From Methylotenera sp. G11 (GTDB lineage Bacteria; Pseudomonadota; Gammaproteobacteria; Burkholderiales; Methylophilaceae), in NCBI RefSeq assembly GCF_000799735.1, contig NZ_JUHH01000001.1:1860001-1924000 (forward strand): DNA of 64,000 nt, read 5' to 3'. Each line of letters starts with the position of its first letter. Position 1 is the stretch's first letter. Below the pieces are notes generated by a model. It was not told where the DNA came from. It was given only the letters and a program-made list of their open reading frames with translations, and searched no databases. Both the position numbers and the translations under genes were made by a program. Below, piece after piece: positions 30,518-40,073 of this stretch.

Positions 30518-30909
30518 TGAGCATGAAAATATTGCTCGATACGCATGTGCTGCTTTGGGTAGCGGGTAACCCCCAGCAGCTTTCAGCGCAGGCAAGAAAG
30601 ATGCTGGAAGATCCGCAAAATCAGCTTTATTTCAGTGCCGCGAGCTTGTGGGAAATATCCATTAAAAATAAGCTTGGCAGAACAGATTTTAAGGTGGATT
30701 TACCCGTGTTACGTCGCAACTTGCTTGATTATGGGTTCGAAGAAATTACCATTAATAGCGCCCACACATTGGCTGTAGAAACACTCCCAAATATTCATAA
30801 AGACCCGTTTGACCGTATGCTGGTTGCACAGACAATCGTGGAAGGCATTATGCTGATGACGGCCGATAGCACGGTTGCAGAATATCCGGCCGCAATAATT
30901 GGGGTATAA
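30514..30909 (+). CDS. PIN-domain toxin (VapC-like)
   Basis: A 131-residue PIN-domain ribonuclease with the acidic active-site residues in LLDTHVLLW, in SLWEISIKNKLGR and in HKDPFDRMLVAQ, plus a final DS near the C-terminus. VapC-like toxins cleave tRNA or rRNA. The gene overlaps the antitoxin by four bases; later in-frame ATGs at 30517 and 30523 are possible starts. A terminator follows at 30917. Together they form a compact addiction module between the pseudouridine synthase and thiC. Confidence 0.9.
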   Translation: MMSMKILLDTHVLLWVAGNPQQLSAQARKMLEDPQNQLYFSAASLWEISIKNKLGRTDFKVDLPVLRRNLLDYGFEEITINSAHTLAVETLPNIHKDPFDRMLVAQTIVEGIMLMTADSTVAEYPAAIIGV

Positions 30910-30916
30910 GTTTAAA

Positions 30917-30948
30917 GTCAAAAAGCCAGCATTTGCTGGCTTTTTGAC
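30917..30948. terminator. Terminator after the toxin gene
   Basis: GTCAAAAAGCCAGCA and TGCTGGCTTTTTGAC form a long perfect stem with a two-base loop and T-runs on both strands. Confidence 0.92.
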
Positions 30949-31043
30949 TGGATATCCGCCTATCGCACTAGCCCTTGCCGCTTGAGCGGTCTGGATGAGC
31001 GATGCTGACCTTTGTAGTTCGCGGGAATGGCGAACGGTTTGGC

Positions 31044-32960
<1,917 letters not shown>

Positions 32961-33011
32961 TTATCATTGCCTGCTTTTTGAAAAATTAATAAATCATAGG
33001 GAGCAGTAAAC

Positions 33012-33122
33012 GCTGCATTCCCTACGGCGGCATGACCCGCATCAGGTTCAAAGGGTGTGTCTCACTATATTCGGCAGACGGCATTCATGAAATGCCGCGT
33101 TAAAAATACAGACCCCTAGCAA
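33012..33122 (-). promoter_or_regulatory. TPP riboswitch upstream of thiC
   Basis: Read on the minus strand, the conserved THI-box elements appear in order: AGGGGTC, GTGAGAC, ACACCC, GAACCTGATGCGGGTCATGCC, and CGTAGGGAA. A well-formed extra hairpin (GCGGCATTTCATGAATGCCG) lies in the P3 arm. TPP binding is expected to reduce thiC expression, most likely by masking the ribosome binding site about 90 bases downstream since no terminator hairpin is evident. Confidence 0.95.
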
Positions 33123-33390
33123 TCATGGAAATATACGCTAAAACTGCCATAAAACCAAGTGTTTAAGTCGGGAATGACCCGGAAAAACGACGCAATGCCG
33201 AAAATTAAAGCGCCGTATGCAAGGCGGGTTTATTGTTTTTCAGCAGCGAAAGGCCTGCCGGAGAGATTGGAAGTGCTGGTGAGATTGTAAAGAATTGCGA
33301 CTGAATGATGAAAATTAAGTTTTGTTAATTCTTTTTTGTTACACTAGCTCCAAAAATAACGAAACTTAATAATGATTCTAGTGGGGATAT

Positions 33391-33537
33391 ATGGCATTAA
33401 TTCTCTATCTGCTGTATTACTTGGTTGCAATATCAGCTTTGGTTTTACATTTTACCGGTCACCTGGAGCGGTGGGGTATGCAGTGGCTATTGGTGGTTCT
33501 GGCGGTCACTGTATTTCCGGTAGTGCTTTACCTGTAA
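33391..33537 (+). CDS. Small two-helix membrane protein (48 residues)
   Basis: A 48-residue frame starts at ATG 33391, with GGGGA about five bases upstream, and ends at TAA 33537. It encodes two hydrophobic segments (about residues 2-20 and 31-47) separated by the short polar HLERWGMQ turn, as in a helical hairpin. The longer overlapping frame at 33372 is compositionally poor and is considered a shadow. The family is unknown. The gene ends 11 bases before the convergent SDR gene. The approximately 270 bp upstream hold no other gene. Confidence 0.6.
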   Translation: MALILYLLYYLVAISALVLHFTGHLERWGMQWLLVVLAVTVFPVVLYL

Positions 33538-33548
33538 CGCTAAAACAG

Positions 33549-34355
33549 TTATTTCAGCTTTCTGATGGCGAATGATTTCGCCACACGGGCTTGTTTCCTC
33601 AGGCCTAAATTCACGATCTTGGGCGCAACGCCGTTAAGCCAGGCAAAGAATGACTCCGGTTGTCCGATGAATACTTCCTGTTTTTCCTGTTCCAGCGCGT
33701 TGACCACGATAGCGGCTATTTTTCCCGGTTCATCCAGGTTGCCGCCGGTTTTTGCAAGCATGGCGAGGGTGGCTGCGTCATTCAGGGGCGTGTTCACGCC
33801 TCGCGGCGCGATGTAGGTGACCCCGATGTCCGTATCTACCAATTCGCGGCGCAGCGCCTGCGAAAAGCCGTGTACAGCGAACTTGCTGGCGCAATAGGTG
33901 GCGTAATACGGAAAGCCCAGCGAGCCCAGAATCGAGCCTATCATCACAAAATGTCCCTGGCCGACTGCCTTGAATGCCGGCAGTACCGCATGTGCCAGCT
34001 GGATGGTGGCCGTCACATTGGTCTGTATCATGTGTGCGATACGCTCCTGGCTTTGATCTTCAAACCGGATGAAATCCATAATCGCGGCATTGTTGATCAG
34101 GATGTCGATGCTGCCCAGTTTTTCATGCGCTTGCATGGCAACCTGCCGGGCAGCCCCTGCGAGTTCAAAGTCGGCAACGATGGTGCTGGCTTTGCCGCCT
34201 TTGTTGTTGATTTCGTTGGCTAACTCTTCCAGATTGTTAGCATTGCGGCCTACCAGCGCCAGCAACGCTCCCTTGCGCGCCAGCAGTAGCGCAATGTGCC
34301 TGCCGATGCCACCGGTGGCGCCGGTGAGTATGATGCGTTTGTTTTTGAGTTCCAT
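33549..34355 (-). CDS. Short-chain dehydrogenase/reductase
   Basis: A 268-residue classical SDR with the cofactor motif TGATGGIG (residues 11-18), NNAAI at about 88-92, catalytic Ser141, and the Y154-x3-K158 pair. It ends the four-gene leftward operon, starting 12 bases after the diiron-oxidase gene. In that context it most likely reduces or oxidises a carbonyl or alcohol made by the preceding enzymes. The C-terminal extension (ESFFAWLNGVAPKIVNLGLRK) suggests a membrane-near or hydrophobic substrate. Confidence 0.88.
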   Translation of the reverse strand: MELKNKRIILTGATGGIGRHIALLLARKGALLALVGRNANNLEELANEINNKGGKASTIVADFELAGAARQVAMQAHEKLGSIDILINNAAIMDFIRFEDQSQERIAHMIQTNVTATIQLAHAVLPAFKAVGQGHFVMIGSILGSLGFPYYATYCASKFAVHGFSQALRRELVDTDIGVTYIAPRGVNTPLNDAATLAMLAKTGGNLDEPGKIAAIVVNALEQEKQEVFIGQPESFFAWLNGVAPKIVNLGLRKQARVAKSFAIRKLK

Positions 34356-34367
34356 CGAGAACCTGCC

Positions 34368-35045
34368 TTATTTGTGCATGTATTCGGCTTCTATTGTACG
34401 GAAAATATCGCCATACAATTGATAAAATATTTTTGCGCTGTGAATCAGGCAGGCTTGGTCGTTCTCATCAGTGATCTGGTTGACCAGGCTTTCGTAGAAT
34501 GACACGTGGCTGATGTCGAGCGAGCCGTGTGAAAGCAGGTAGCTGAACGCTTTCTTAGGCAGGTTCAAGCTCTTGATCAGGGTTTCGCCGGCCTGTGTCG
34601 CCACTGAGGTGCTGGTGCCTTCAAGTACCAGCACCATGCCGAAAAAACCAACCGGGTTGATGCGGCTGATCATGTCGTATGCATAGGCCACCATGACCTC
34701 GGTCGCTAGGCTGGCACTGTTTTCCGGCGATTGGCTCGCGCGAACGGCTTCTTTGTCGCCGCCGCATTCGGCAATATCGTTCAGCACCCATTCCTGATGG
34801 CCCATTTCTTCTTCGATGTATTCACCTATAGCGGTACGCAGCCACTCATAATGGCCGGGCAGGCGTCCGCCGCAGGACATCAGCAGCGGCGTGGTATGTT
34901 TGACGTGATGGTAAGCCTGTGTGAGGAACGCCCTGTAAACCTCAAGTGAGATATTCCCTTTGACTCCTTCGATGATCAAGGGTGTGCTCATGAGTGCGTT
35001 GCGTTCTTTTTCGGTGGCTTGCAGCAGTTTCTGGTAAAAAGTCAT
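34368..35045 (-). CDS. Haem-oxygenase-like diiron oxidase (TenA/CADD-like)
   Basis: A 225-residue all-helical protein of the haem-oxygenase-like superfamily. The putative metal ligands are a glutamate in EEEMGH (residues 78-80) with H83, E142 in VLEG, and H173-x3-D177-x2-H180 in HGSLDISH, the spacing of the diiron oxidases CADD and relatives. Such enzymes perform O2-dependent chemistry such as decarboxylation, N-oxygenation or ring formation. The tyrosine that CADD sacrifices near residue 27 is not present, so p-aminobenzoate synthesis of that kind is unlikely. The gene overlaps the ligase by four bases. Confidence 0.8.
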   Translation of the reverse strand: MTFYQKLLQATEKERNALMSTPLIIEGVKGNISLEVYRAFLTQAYHHVKHTTPLLMSCGGRLPGHYEWLRTAIGEYIEEEMGHQEWVLNDIAECGGDKEAVRASQSPENSASLATEVMVAYAYDMISRINPVGFFGMVLVLEGTSTSVATQAGETLIKSLNLPKKAFSYLLSHGSLDISHVSFYESLVNQITDENDQACLIHSAKIFYQLYGDIFRTIEAEYMHK

Positions 35046-36565
35046 GCGGATATTCCTTCGTATAATGCGTTAATACGGTCCTGATAGTGCAGCAGTATCG
35101 CATCGCGGCGGTTGCGGCCGTTGGATGTAAGCTGCCGGTTCCTGGCGCTGAACGGTGCATCGGCAAGAATCCATCTGCTGATTCTGGCGTAGTCGGGTAG
35201 CCTGGCGTTGAGCGCCTGTATGGCGTCATTGATCTGTTGTTCTGTCGCTGCCGGCCTTGGGACGATGATGGCCACATTCCAGGGTTTTGCTTCCCCGAAC
35301 AACGCTGCCTGCACGATGCAAGGGGTGATTTTCAATTCGCGCTCTACCCATTCCGGCGATACATTGCGCCCGAATGAGGTGATGAAAATATTTTTCTTGC
35401 GGCCGGTAATGATCAGGTAGCCATCTGCGTCCAGTTCGCCGATGTCGCCGGTATGCACGATATTGTGCCGGGGCTGCTCTTGCCCGACATAGCCCAGGTA
35501 AGCATTGCCGTTAACGACAATTTCGTGCTCATGGGTGAAGCTCAGCTGAATATGCGGCAATGGCTTGCCTGCGCTGCCTGCCTTGTTGCCGGACGGAATG
35601 TTCAGCGCAACGACAGATGCGCATTCAGACAGTCCGTAGCCTTCATAGACCGGAATCTGCAATTTATTTGCACGTTCCAGCAGCGCCGGCGAGACGGAAG
35701 CGCCACCTACCGCCAGAAAGCGCAGGTGGCCTGGGATGCTTGCCCCGGATTCAATGCAAACCACCAGTGCGTGCAGGAGTTCAGGCGTGAAGATGACCGT
35801 GCTGGCCTGGGTGTCTTCGAGCGTTGCCAGTAATTTCCTGATGTCCAGCCCGACCGCACCGCTTAATCCGGTTTCATGGTTGGGCAGCAGGTAGCAACTG
35901 GCGCCTGCCAGCAGTGATGCATAAACACCGGCGACATTTTCTAGCAGGGTGGCCAGCGGCAGCACGCTTAAGTGTCTGTCGGCAGGAGACACTTCGGTGA
36001 CCGCAGTAATCGCGCTGGCTACATTGAGCATGTTTTCATTGCTAAGGCACACCCCTTTCGGGTTGCCGGTCGTGCCCGATGTGTAAGTGATTTTAGCGGT
36101 ACCGTCCGGCAACTTCACTTGATCAACCTGACGTAACGCAAACTGTGTGAGCGTTTTTCCAGCCAGTTCAAATTGGCTGCAACTTGAGATATTGTCTGCA
36201 AGCAAGGGTTCAAACAGCTGCGGCTGGTCGGTCACCAGTATCGAAACACCGGCATCCTGCATCGCATGCAGCCATTGTTCACGCGAGAAAAAGAACGGGA
36301 GCGGTACCAGGGGCATGCTGCATGCCATGGCTGCCAGATCCAGCACTATCCAGGCTGGGTGGTTTTCAACGGCCAGCCCGATTGTAGCTGGCTGTGCGGC
36401 CTGCGGTCTGCCGGTCTGTGCTGCCCATGCTTCCGCCAAGCGGCTTACGGCAGTAGCGAGTTCTGCATAAGTGAGCGATATGTCAGTGCCATGCAGCGCT
36501 ATCTGCTCCGGATGATTGCGGCGAACCGCCTGCAACAGTGCGTTTCTGGTAAAGTTTACAGTCAA
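35042..36565 (-). CDS. AMP-forming acyl/aryl-acid ligase
   Basis: A 507-residue member of the ANL superfamily that activates a carboxylic acid as an acyl-adenylate. Motif A3, TSGTTGNPKG, is at residues 162-171; A5 reads VYEGYGLSE, and A7-A8 read HTGDIGELDADGYLIITGRKKN. In A10, where a catalytic lysine normally sits, the sequence is LTSNGRNRRD with Arg484 instead. There is no carrier-protein domain. It overlaps both neighbours by four bases, so it is translationally coupled to the thermostable-hemolysin gene upstream and the diiron oxidase downstream. Confidence 0.85.
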   Translation of the reverse strand: MTVNFTRNALLQAVRRNHPEQIALHGTDISLTYAELATAVSRLAEAWAAQTGRPQAAQPATIGLAVENHPAWIVLDLAAMACSMPLVPLPFFFSREQWLHAMQDAGVSILVTDQPQLFEPLLADNISSCSQFELAGKTLTQFALRQVDQVKLPDGTAKITYTSGTTGNPKGVCLSNENMLNVASAITAVTEVSPADRHLSVLPLATLLENVAGVYASLLAGASCYLLPNHETGLSGAVGLDIRKLLATLEDTQASTVIFTPELLHALVVCIESGASIPGHLRFLAVGGASVSPALLERANKLQIPVYEGYGLSECASVVALNIPSGNKAGSAGKPLPHIQLSFTHEHEIVVNGNAYLGYVGQEQPRHNIVHTGDIGELDADGYLIITGRKKNIFITSFGRNVSPEWVERELKITPCIVQAALFGEAKPWNVAIIVPRPAATEQQINDAIQALNARLPDYARISRWILADAPFSARNRQLTSNGRNRRDAILLHYQDRINALYEGISA

Positions 36566-37245
36566 ATTTGTGCAACTCCGCGAATCGCAACCACTTGCGG
36601 TAAGTTATTGTAGTAGCTACCCCAGCTTGCAAATTCCGCCGGTTCCAGTCTTGCCGGGTCAGCTGCCTGTAAGGCATAAAGATCACGGCCGCCTTTTACC
36701 AGGCCATTCTGCAGGCTGTGGTGCGCTGTAGCTACGCCCCATTCCAAGCCTAAGTCTAAACTATGCTGAATCACGTGGGCAATTAATACCCCGGCATTGC
36801 GCGGGTTGGATACAGCGAGGTTGCCGATTTCAGTGATCTGGCTGCGGGTGATGGTTCTGTGAAAGCGGCTGGAGAATACAGTCTCGATCGGGGCTTCCAG
36901 GTATTGCTCCAGAAACAGCGGTGACTCTTCTGCCTTACGCAAACCGAACGCCGCTACCAGGTCGCCTTCTTCATCACGCAGGCTCACCAGTTCGGGCATA
37001 AAGTGCTGCACGTTTGCCGCGTAGGTTTTTGCAAACACATCATGAATAAACTGCTCGATTTCCCGGCGGTCGGTTGCGTCCCGGCAGGATGTCGCTACCG
37101 TAATGTTTTCGGCGCGCTGTCGTTTTGAAACCGCCAGCGGCCTGGTCTTATAGGCCGCTTCGGCATGAAAGAAAGCCGAGCTGTTGCCCAATGTCAGAAG
37201 TGCGGCATTTAAATATGATGTACCTAAATAAGATGGATTCTGCAT
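36562..37245 (-). CDS. Thermostable-hemolysin family protein (GNAT-like)
   Basis: A 227-residue protein of the thermostable hemolysin family, which is related to GNAT acyltransferases despite its name. The middle part has ESPLFLEQYLEAPIETVFSSRFHRTITRSQITEIGNLAVSNPRNAGVLI, the typical family core. It is the first gene of the leftward operon; the promoter candidate of sigma-54 type is at 37281-37297, giving a leader of about 26 bases. No good ribosome binding site is visible before ATG 37245. An acyltransferase role for the ligase product is plausible inference, and haemolysis is not implied. Confidence 0.8.
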   Translation of the reverse strand: MQNPSYLGTSYLNAALLTLGNSSAFFHAEAAYKTRPLAVSKRQRAENITVATSCRDATDRREIEQFIHDVFAKTYAANVQHFMPELVSLRDEEGDLVAAFGLRKAEESPLFLEQYLEAPIETVFSSRFHRTITRSQITEIGNLAVSNPRNAGVLIAHVIQHSLDLGLEWGVATAHHSLQNGLVKGGRDLYALQAADPARLEPAEFASWGSYYNNLPQVVAIRGVAQI

Positions 37246-37280
37246 TTTGTATTTCGCTGTTAACGCTAATGGTTACATTC

Positions 37281-37297
37281 GAGCAAATAGCGTGCCC
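37281..37297 (-). promoter_or_regulatory. Sigma-54 type -24/-12 promoter, leftward
   Basis: On the minus strand the sequence GGGCACGCTATTTGCTC contains GGCACG-N4-TTGCT with the strict 10-base gap between GG and GC, an almost exact match to the sigma-54 consensus. The predicted start lies near 37271, about 26 bases before the ATG of the four-gene operon. Activation would need an enhancer-binding protein; one of that class is encoded at 41873. Confidence 0.75.
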
Positions 37298-37522
37298 GCA
37301 ACATTGTGGTACCAATTATCCAGCCGCCGCGGTGGCGGGTTTTGTTGATGGGGTCGTTGTTAAATGCATACAAATCAATCTGTTAAGATGTTTAATTTGA
37401 GCGACTCCCACCATTTTTTCACACATGCTCCCTGTGATTGATGCACGACGAACCTGACGGCGGAATCTGCAAATAGTGCATGCATTTTTCAACAGACTCT
37501 GCTGAATCCTGCAATTTTTGTA

Positions 37523-37594
37523 TGGACAATGATTTGCATGGATGATTAAATTCTATATAAAACAAAAGGTTAGTTTGATGGCATGCCGTTTGCA
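37523..37594 (+). promoter_or_regulatory. Two sigma-54 type promoter candidates, rightward
   Basis: TGGCAT-N5-TTGCA at 37579-37594 matches the -24/-12 consensus with correct spacing and ends 14 bases before the PAP2 start. A weaker copy, TGGACA-N5-TTGCA, is at 37523-37538. The shared 280-bp intergenic region also has TGCAC (37442-37446) and GTGCATGCA (37476-37484), possible activator sites. Nothing coding was recognised in 37246-37607. Confidence 0.6.
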
Positions 37595-37607
37595 TGATTG
37601 AACCTTC

Positions 37608-38411
37608 ATGTTCAATCAAACGCTATCTGAAAATACTATGCCTGACCATTTACGAGAGCAATATGACCGAGAGCAATATTCCGGTTCCAGCCGATTTTGG
37701 CTCAAGCATCTGTTGCCGGCCTTGATCTTTGCATTGCTGATGCTGTTTGCTTACCCGCATACATATTTAGATATACGTATCGCTGATTTGTTCTTTGACA
37801 GGCAGTTGCAGCAATTTACCCTTAAGAACGACCCTTTCCTGGCTGGCTGGATGCATATGGGCATGAAGTGGCTGATCGAGGCTGTCGCGGTATCCTGCCT
37901 GGGGCTGTTGTTGTCAAGTTACAGGTTTGCCAGCCTCAAGGCGTACCGGCAGTCATTTTTGTGGGTGTTTGTCGGCATGGCGGTTTCTACTGCAGCGGTT
38001 TCCATACTTAAATATAACAGCCCGCATGGCTGCCCTTGGGATATTGTCCTGTATGGGGGCAGTTTGCCTTTGTTTGATTTGTTTGAAACACCGCCGCTGG
38101 CGGCAAAAGCCGGGCATTGCTTTCCTGCCGGGCATCCGTCGGCAGGTTTTGCGCTGATGGCGTTTTATTTCGCTTTCCGGCACATCAAACCGCATTTTTC
38201 CAGCTTTATGTTATGGGCAGGTCTGCTTATGGGCTTATGGATGGGTGCTGTGCAGATGATGCGCGGCGCACATTTTTTATCGCACGTACTATGGAGTGGT
38301 TGGGTCGTCTGGATGGTGCTGCTGGCACTTTACTGGCTATGGCCGCTGGCTGGCTCAGCGCAAAACAAAACACAATCAGCATCTTTGGGCTTGCTGATGC
38401 TTAGGGAGTGA
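37608..38411 (+). CDS. PAP2 family membrane phosphatase
   Basis: A 267-residue inner-membrane phosphatase of the PAP2 type with about five to six hydrophobic helices. The motifs are degenerate at the first site (KYNSPHGCPWD, without the usual RP), intact at the second (GHCFPAGHPSAGF), and GAHFLSHVLWSGW for the third. Proteins of this subtype often act on lipid A, undecaprenyl diphosphate or related lipid phosphates. The start is uncertain between ATG 37608 and 37638. The sigma-54 promoter nearest to it would leave almost no leader for the first start, favouring the second. Confidence 0.82.
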   Translation: MFNQTLSENTMPDHLREQYDREQYSGSSRFWLKHLLPALIFALLMLFAYPHTYLDIRIADLFFDRQLQQFTLKNDPFLAGWMHMGMKWLIEAVAVSCLGLLLSSYRFASLKAYRQSFLWVFVGMAVSTAAVSILKYNSPHGCPWDIVLYGGSLPLFDLFETPPLAAKAGHCFPAGHPSAGFALMAFYFAFRHIKPHFSSFMLWAGLLMGLWMGAVQMMRGAHFLSHVLWSGWVVWMVLLALYWLWPLAGSAQNKTQSASLGLLMLRE

Positions 38412-38450
38412 TGTCGGCCCTTCCTGCCGGAAACGCTGTACGGCCGTGCA

Positions 38451-38957
38451 TTACGGGCGTGGCTGGCAGTCCAGAGCAGGTTTGCTGCTGCTGATCGTAT
38501 TGTCATTGATCCACAGCAGCGGTTTGACCCGGTCATCAAGCTTGCAGGCATCAACGTAGCCGATAGCCCCTTTGGTGAGGTTCACATAACGCAGGACAGC
38601 TTCTTCCGACTGTACGCTGTAAGGCGGCGTAGTGCCGTGGAAGTATAGTCCGTTCCAGTAATCGGACTGTTCATTCGGCAGGCTGCCGAGGACTACTTTG
38701 GAAAAATAAATCCGTAACGGGTGTTCGGCATGCAGGTTTACCGGGCGTATGCGAGCGCCGCCCAGCCAGTTCTGCTTTTTCTTCCAGTAGATCGGTGCCA
38801 GGTCGCGGGAGTTGAGCTGCTGAATCACGGCAGTTTCAGGGTTGCTGGATACAATCACGGCGAGCGGGTGCGCTTCTTCCGCAACAGCGGAATGCGGGGA
38901 AGCCGCTACATAACATGCGCATAATGCAGCCAGTGCGTGCTTAAAGAATAACCCCAT
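38451..38957 (-). CDS. PstS-like periplasmic protein
   Basis: A 168-residue protein with an N-terminal signal peptide (cleavage near SAVAEE) and the core pattern of phosphate-binding PstS-like domains (AVIVSSNPETAVIQQL, IYFSKVVLG, YWNGLYFHG, VNLTKGAIGYVD). It is half the length of a full PstS, so it may be a single-domain relative. It begins within one base of the end of the outer-membrane barrel gene, and both are divergent from the sensor kinase at 40074. Its ligand is unknown. Confidence 0.72.
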   Translation of the reverse strand: MGLFFKHALAALCACYVAASPHSAVAEEAHPLAVIVSSNPETAVIQQLNSRDLAPIYWKKKQNWLGGARIRPVNLHAEHPLRIYFSKVVLGSLPNEQSDYWNGLYFHGTTPPYSVQSEEAVLRYVNLTKGAIGYVDACKLDDRVKPLLWINDNTISSSKPALDCQPRP

Positions 38958-40015
38958 CAGAACAGCACCGCAAATGAACCGGCAAAGCCGCGCGGCGTAT
39001 CGGTAAACTCATCGCTGCCGCCTACGAACTCCATTTTAAGCAGCTGCTTGGGCGTGATGCGTTTGGTAAGGCCCAGCACCCAGCGTTCACCTGAAACTAC
39101 GCCGGGTTTCTGGAAAGTTTCCAGCCGCGTGAGCCAGTACCAGTTGTTGCCTAATGGCGCAGCATTCTGTAAGTAAGCGCCGCTGCCACCGTTGCTGCCG
39201 TTGCTGGTAATGCGCTGAAAGCCTTCGCCGCTGATTTCCCAGCCTTTGACATGGGTAATGAAATCCAGGCCGATCATGCGGTAATCCGGCGCATCCGGGC
39301 GGTCTTCTGTGAATGAGGCGAGGCTCAGTCCTGGATTGAACCGGTTGTTTAATTTAAAGTAGGCGCCTGCAACGTTTTTATAGATGATCTCATTATTTTC
39401 CTTATCCTGGTCTTTAAGGGTTTCGGCATAGAGCGCGTATTCGAAAGACTGTTCTTCGCCATTTATTTTCAACGGGGTAGCACCATGCATCATGACGCCG
39501 TTGATTGCAGGCGGAAATAAGTAATTGGTAGCCAGCGGGCGAGTGCTGGTCCAAACCAGCGGCGCTGCATGCAGAAGATTCCAGCGACCGGCCGGCGTCA
39601 GGAAGCGTCCGCCGCGGACGTTGATCTTTTCGGACAGGTTATAGTCGAGATAGAGCCGTTCCAGGTCAACATAGCTGTTTTTGTTGTTGAAATGTTTGTT
39701 CTCATTCCAGCTGAGCGGACGTTCCAGTTCCAGCTCACTGAAAAACTTGAGCCTGGCATTGTTGTCCCAGCTTAGCAGCAGGCTGATTTCGTTCAGGTTG
39801 AATTCGGTATCGCCTTTGTGCGGCGCGGTGATGCCGGCGCTTGCGTAGCCGCCAAGCTGAAGGCCCGAGGAGTCGTCTGCGGATTCGTCCGCATGGGCAA
39901 TCTTGCATAGCATAGCCAGCAAGGCTACACTGACCGCATAAACGACCTGCCTGCCTGCGCGGATTGACATGCGGCGTAAGCAGGTGCGGATTTCCTTAAT
40001 TTTTTGCTGAATCAT
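38957..40015 (-). CDS. Outer-membrane beta-barrel protein
   Basis: A 352-residue protein with an N-terminal helix-rich leader (signal peptide ending about residue 42, AHADES), followed by alternating hydrophobic/polar strands and a C-terminal phenylalanine (GSFAVLF), the hallmark of a barrel inserted by BamA. Sections such as LQLGGYASAGITAP and RGGRFLTPAGRWN resemble porin-like proteins of the anion family. It forms an operon with the PstS-like gene and is divergent from a histidine kinase 58 bases away. Its substrate is not identifiable. Confidence 0.75.
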   Translation of the reverse strand: MIQQKIKEIRTCLRRMSIRAGRQVVYAVSVALLAMLCKIAHADESADDSSGLQLGGYASAGITAPHKGDTEFNLNEISLLLSWDNNARLKFFSELELERPLSWNENKHFNNKNSYVDLERLYLDYNLSEKINVRGGRFLTPAGRWNLLHAAPLVWTSTRPLATNYLFPPAINGVMMHGATPLKINGEEQSFEYALYAETLKDQDKENNEIIYKNVAGAYFKLNNRFNPGLSLASFTEDRPDAPDYRMIGLDFITHVKGWEISGEGFQRITSNGSNGGSGAYLQNAAPLGNNWYWLTRLETFQKPGVVSGERWVLGLTKRITPKQLLKMEFVGGSDEFTDTPRGFAGSFAVLF

Positions 40016-40073
40016 GGTGCATGACTGCTACAAAATGAGAATGTTAAATTGTACACGATAGCCGCTGATACCT

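Noticed and set aside
33372..33575. 67-codon frame near the thiC leader
   Set aside because: It overlaps the better-supported 48-residue frame at 33391, has no ribosome binding site, and reads as a glycine/serine-rich shadow.
37419..37619. Leftward 66-codon frame in the divergent promoter region
   Set aside because: It covers the sigma-54 sites, has no ribosome binding site, and its composition is not protein-like.
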